Part shown: positions 13,948 through 14,098 of the stretch, in pieces
How the letters are laid out: every line of letters begins with the position of its first letter
Numbering within the stretch: position 1 is the stretch's first letter
NCBI GenBank assembly: GCA_934101275.1
Contig: CAKOQM010000036.1
Coordinates: 1-14,098, forward strand
DNA from: an uncultured Bacilli bacterium
Lineage (GTDB): Bacteria; Bacillota_I; Bacilli_A; RF39; UBA660
Length of the DNA: 14,098 nucleotides
Direction of reading: 5' to 3'
Notes under the pieces: model-generated
What the model saw: the letters and a program-made list of their open reading frames with translations, nothing else
Databases searched by the model: none
What the model was told of the DNA's origin: nothing
Program-made: the position numbers and the translations under genes

Positions 13948-14098
13948 ATGGAATATATTAAAATTAAAAATGCAGAGGATATTATCAAAAAATCAAACTA
14001 TCTCGTCACAAACCCCAAAAATTTTAAAAATAAATGGAAAGATGTGTTCAAAAATAATAACCCTATATGTATTGAAATTGGTATGGGTAGAGGAGATT
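13948..14098 (+). CDS. trmB: tRNA (guanine-N7)-methyltransferase TrmB, 5' part only
   Basis: The first 50 codons are present before the window edge. The translation starts MEYIKIKNAEDIIKKSNYL, then TNPKNFKNKWKDVF and the SAM-binding start CIEIGMGRGD, matching the TrmB pattern (NP..y.gkW...F....PI..EiG.GkG). The enzyme methylates N7 of G46 in the variable loop of many tRNAs, using S-adenosylmethionine. AAAGGA lies 11 bases before the ATG. This is a core chromosomal gene, so it marks the right flank of the IS110 insertion as ordinary chromosome. Its direct promoter at 13892-13921 means that the IS probably did not cut it from its control. The catalytic remainder lies outside the window. Confidence 0.9.
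   Translation, partial: MEYIKIKNAEDIIKKSNYLVTNPKNFKNKWKDVFKNNNPICIEIGMGRGD

Noticed and set aside
13764..13961. Plus-strand open frame of 65 codons before trmB
   Set aside because: It has no ribosome site, crosses the candidate bridge RNA, the 38-bp palindrome and the trmB promoter, and overlaps the trmB start in another frame.
1..14098. Mycoplasma-type genetic code (TGA as Trp)
   Set aside because: Tryptophans are encoded by TGG, and TGA ends genes in tight ATGA overlaps that make sense only if it is a stop.

Overview
The window is very AT-rich DNA with compact, tightly spaced genes, Shine-Dalgarno sites of the AGGAG type, TGG tryptophan codons and TGA used as a stop (for example in the ATGA overlaps of the copper operon). 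This points to a low-GC Firmicute-like bacterium (Bacilli, Erysipelotrichia or RF39-like, or Clostridia) using the ordinary bacterial code rather than the Mycoplasma code. The species cannot be told from the sequence alone. No tRNA, rRNA or CRISPR array was seen.

Left half, all on the minus strand. A four-gene copper-handling operon (1053-5322) starts from a promoter at about 5390-5419 whose spacer is filled by a CsoR-like operator. It encodes, in order, a membrane protein made of an HMA domain, a UreH/DsbD-type domain and a cupredoxin domain, then a CopA Cu(I)-ATPase, a CopZ chaperone, and an FtrD-like (DUF2318) Cys-rich lipoprotein. It ends at a terminator (1031-1061). A transglutaminase-like cysteine-protease-fold gene (47-1000) follows and converges on the tail of a gene that enters from the left edge. 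Upstream of the copper operon lies a two-gene unit of a UPF0158 protein and a Fic AMPylase with a VbhA-like N-terminus (5469-6795), and before that a P3B-type MgtA Mg2+ ATPase (7049-9685).

Right half. A plus-strand three-gene cassette (9872-12258) encodes a GNAT acetyltransferase, a zinc-dependent phospholipase C-like protein, and a protein of unknown family that may have an ADP-ribosyltransferase-like core. It is visibly more AT-rich than the copper operon and looks acquired. It is followed by an intact IS110-family element with a minus-strand transposase (about 12300-13800). The noncoding DNA on both sides of that transposase is structured: a candidate bridge RNA upstream, and a plus-strand promoter with a long hairpin downstream. 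The window ends in the first 50 codons of trmB, which has its own extended -10 promoter and a perfect 38-bp palindrome about 100 bp upstream.

How the parts work together. In the copper operon, HMA domains (in CopZ, CopA and the fused protein) would capture and pass cytosolic Cu(I), CopA would export it, and the extracytoplasmic cupredoxin domain and Cys-rich lipoprotein would receive or reduce it outside. The most novel-looking parts are the noncoding RNAs of the IS110 element, the GNAT/PLC-like/ART-like cassette, and the changed ion-site residues in MgtA.
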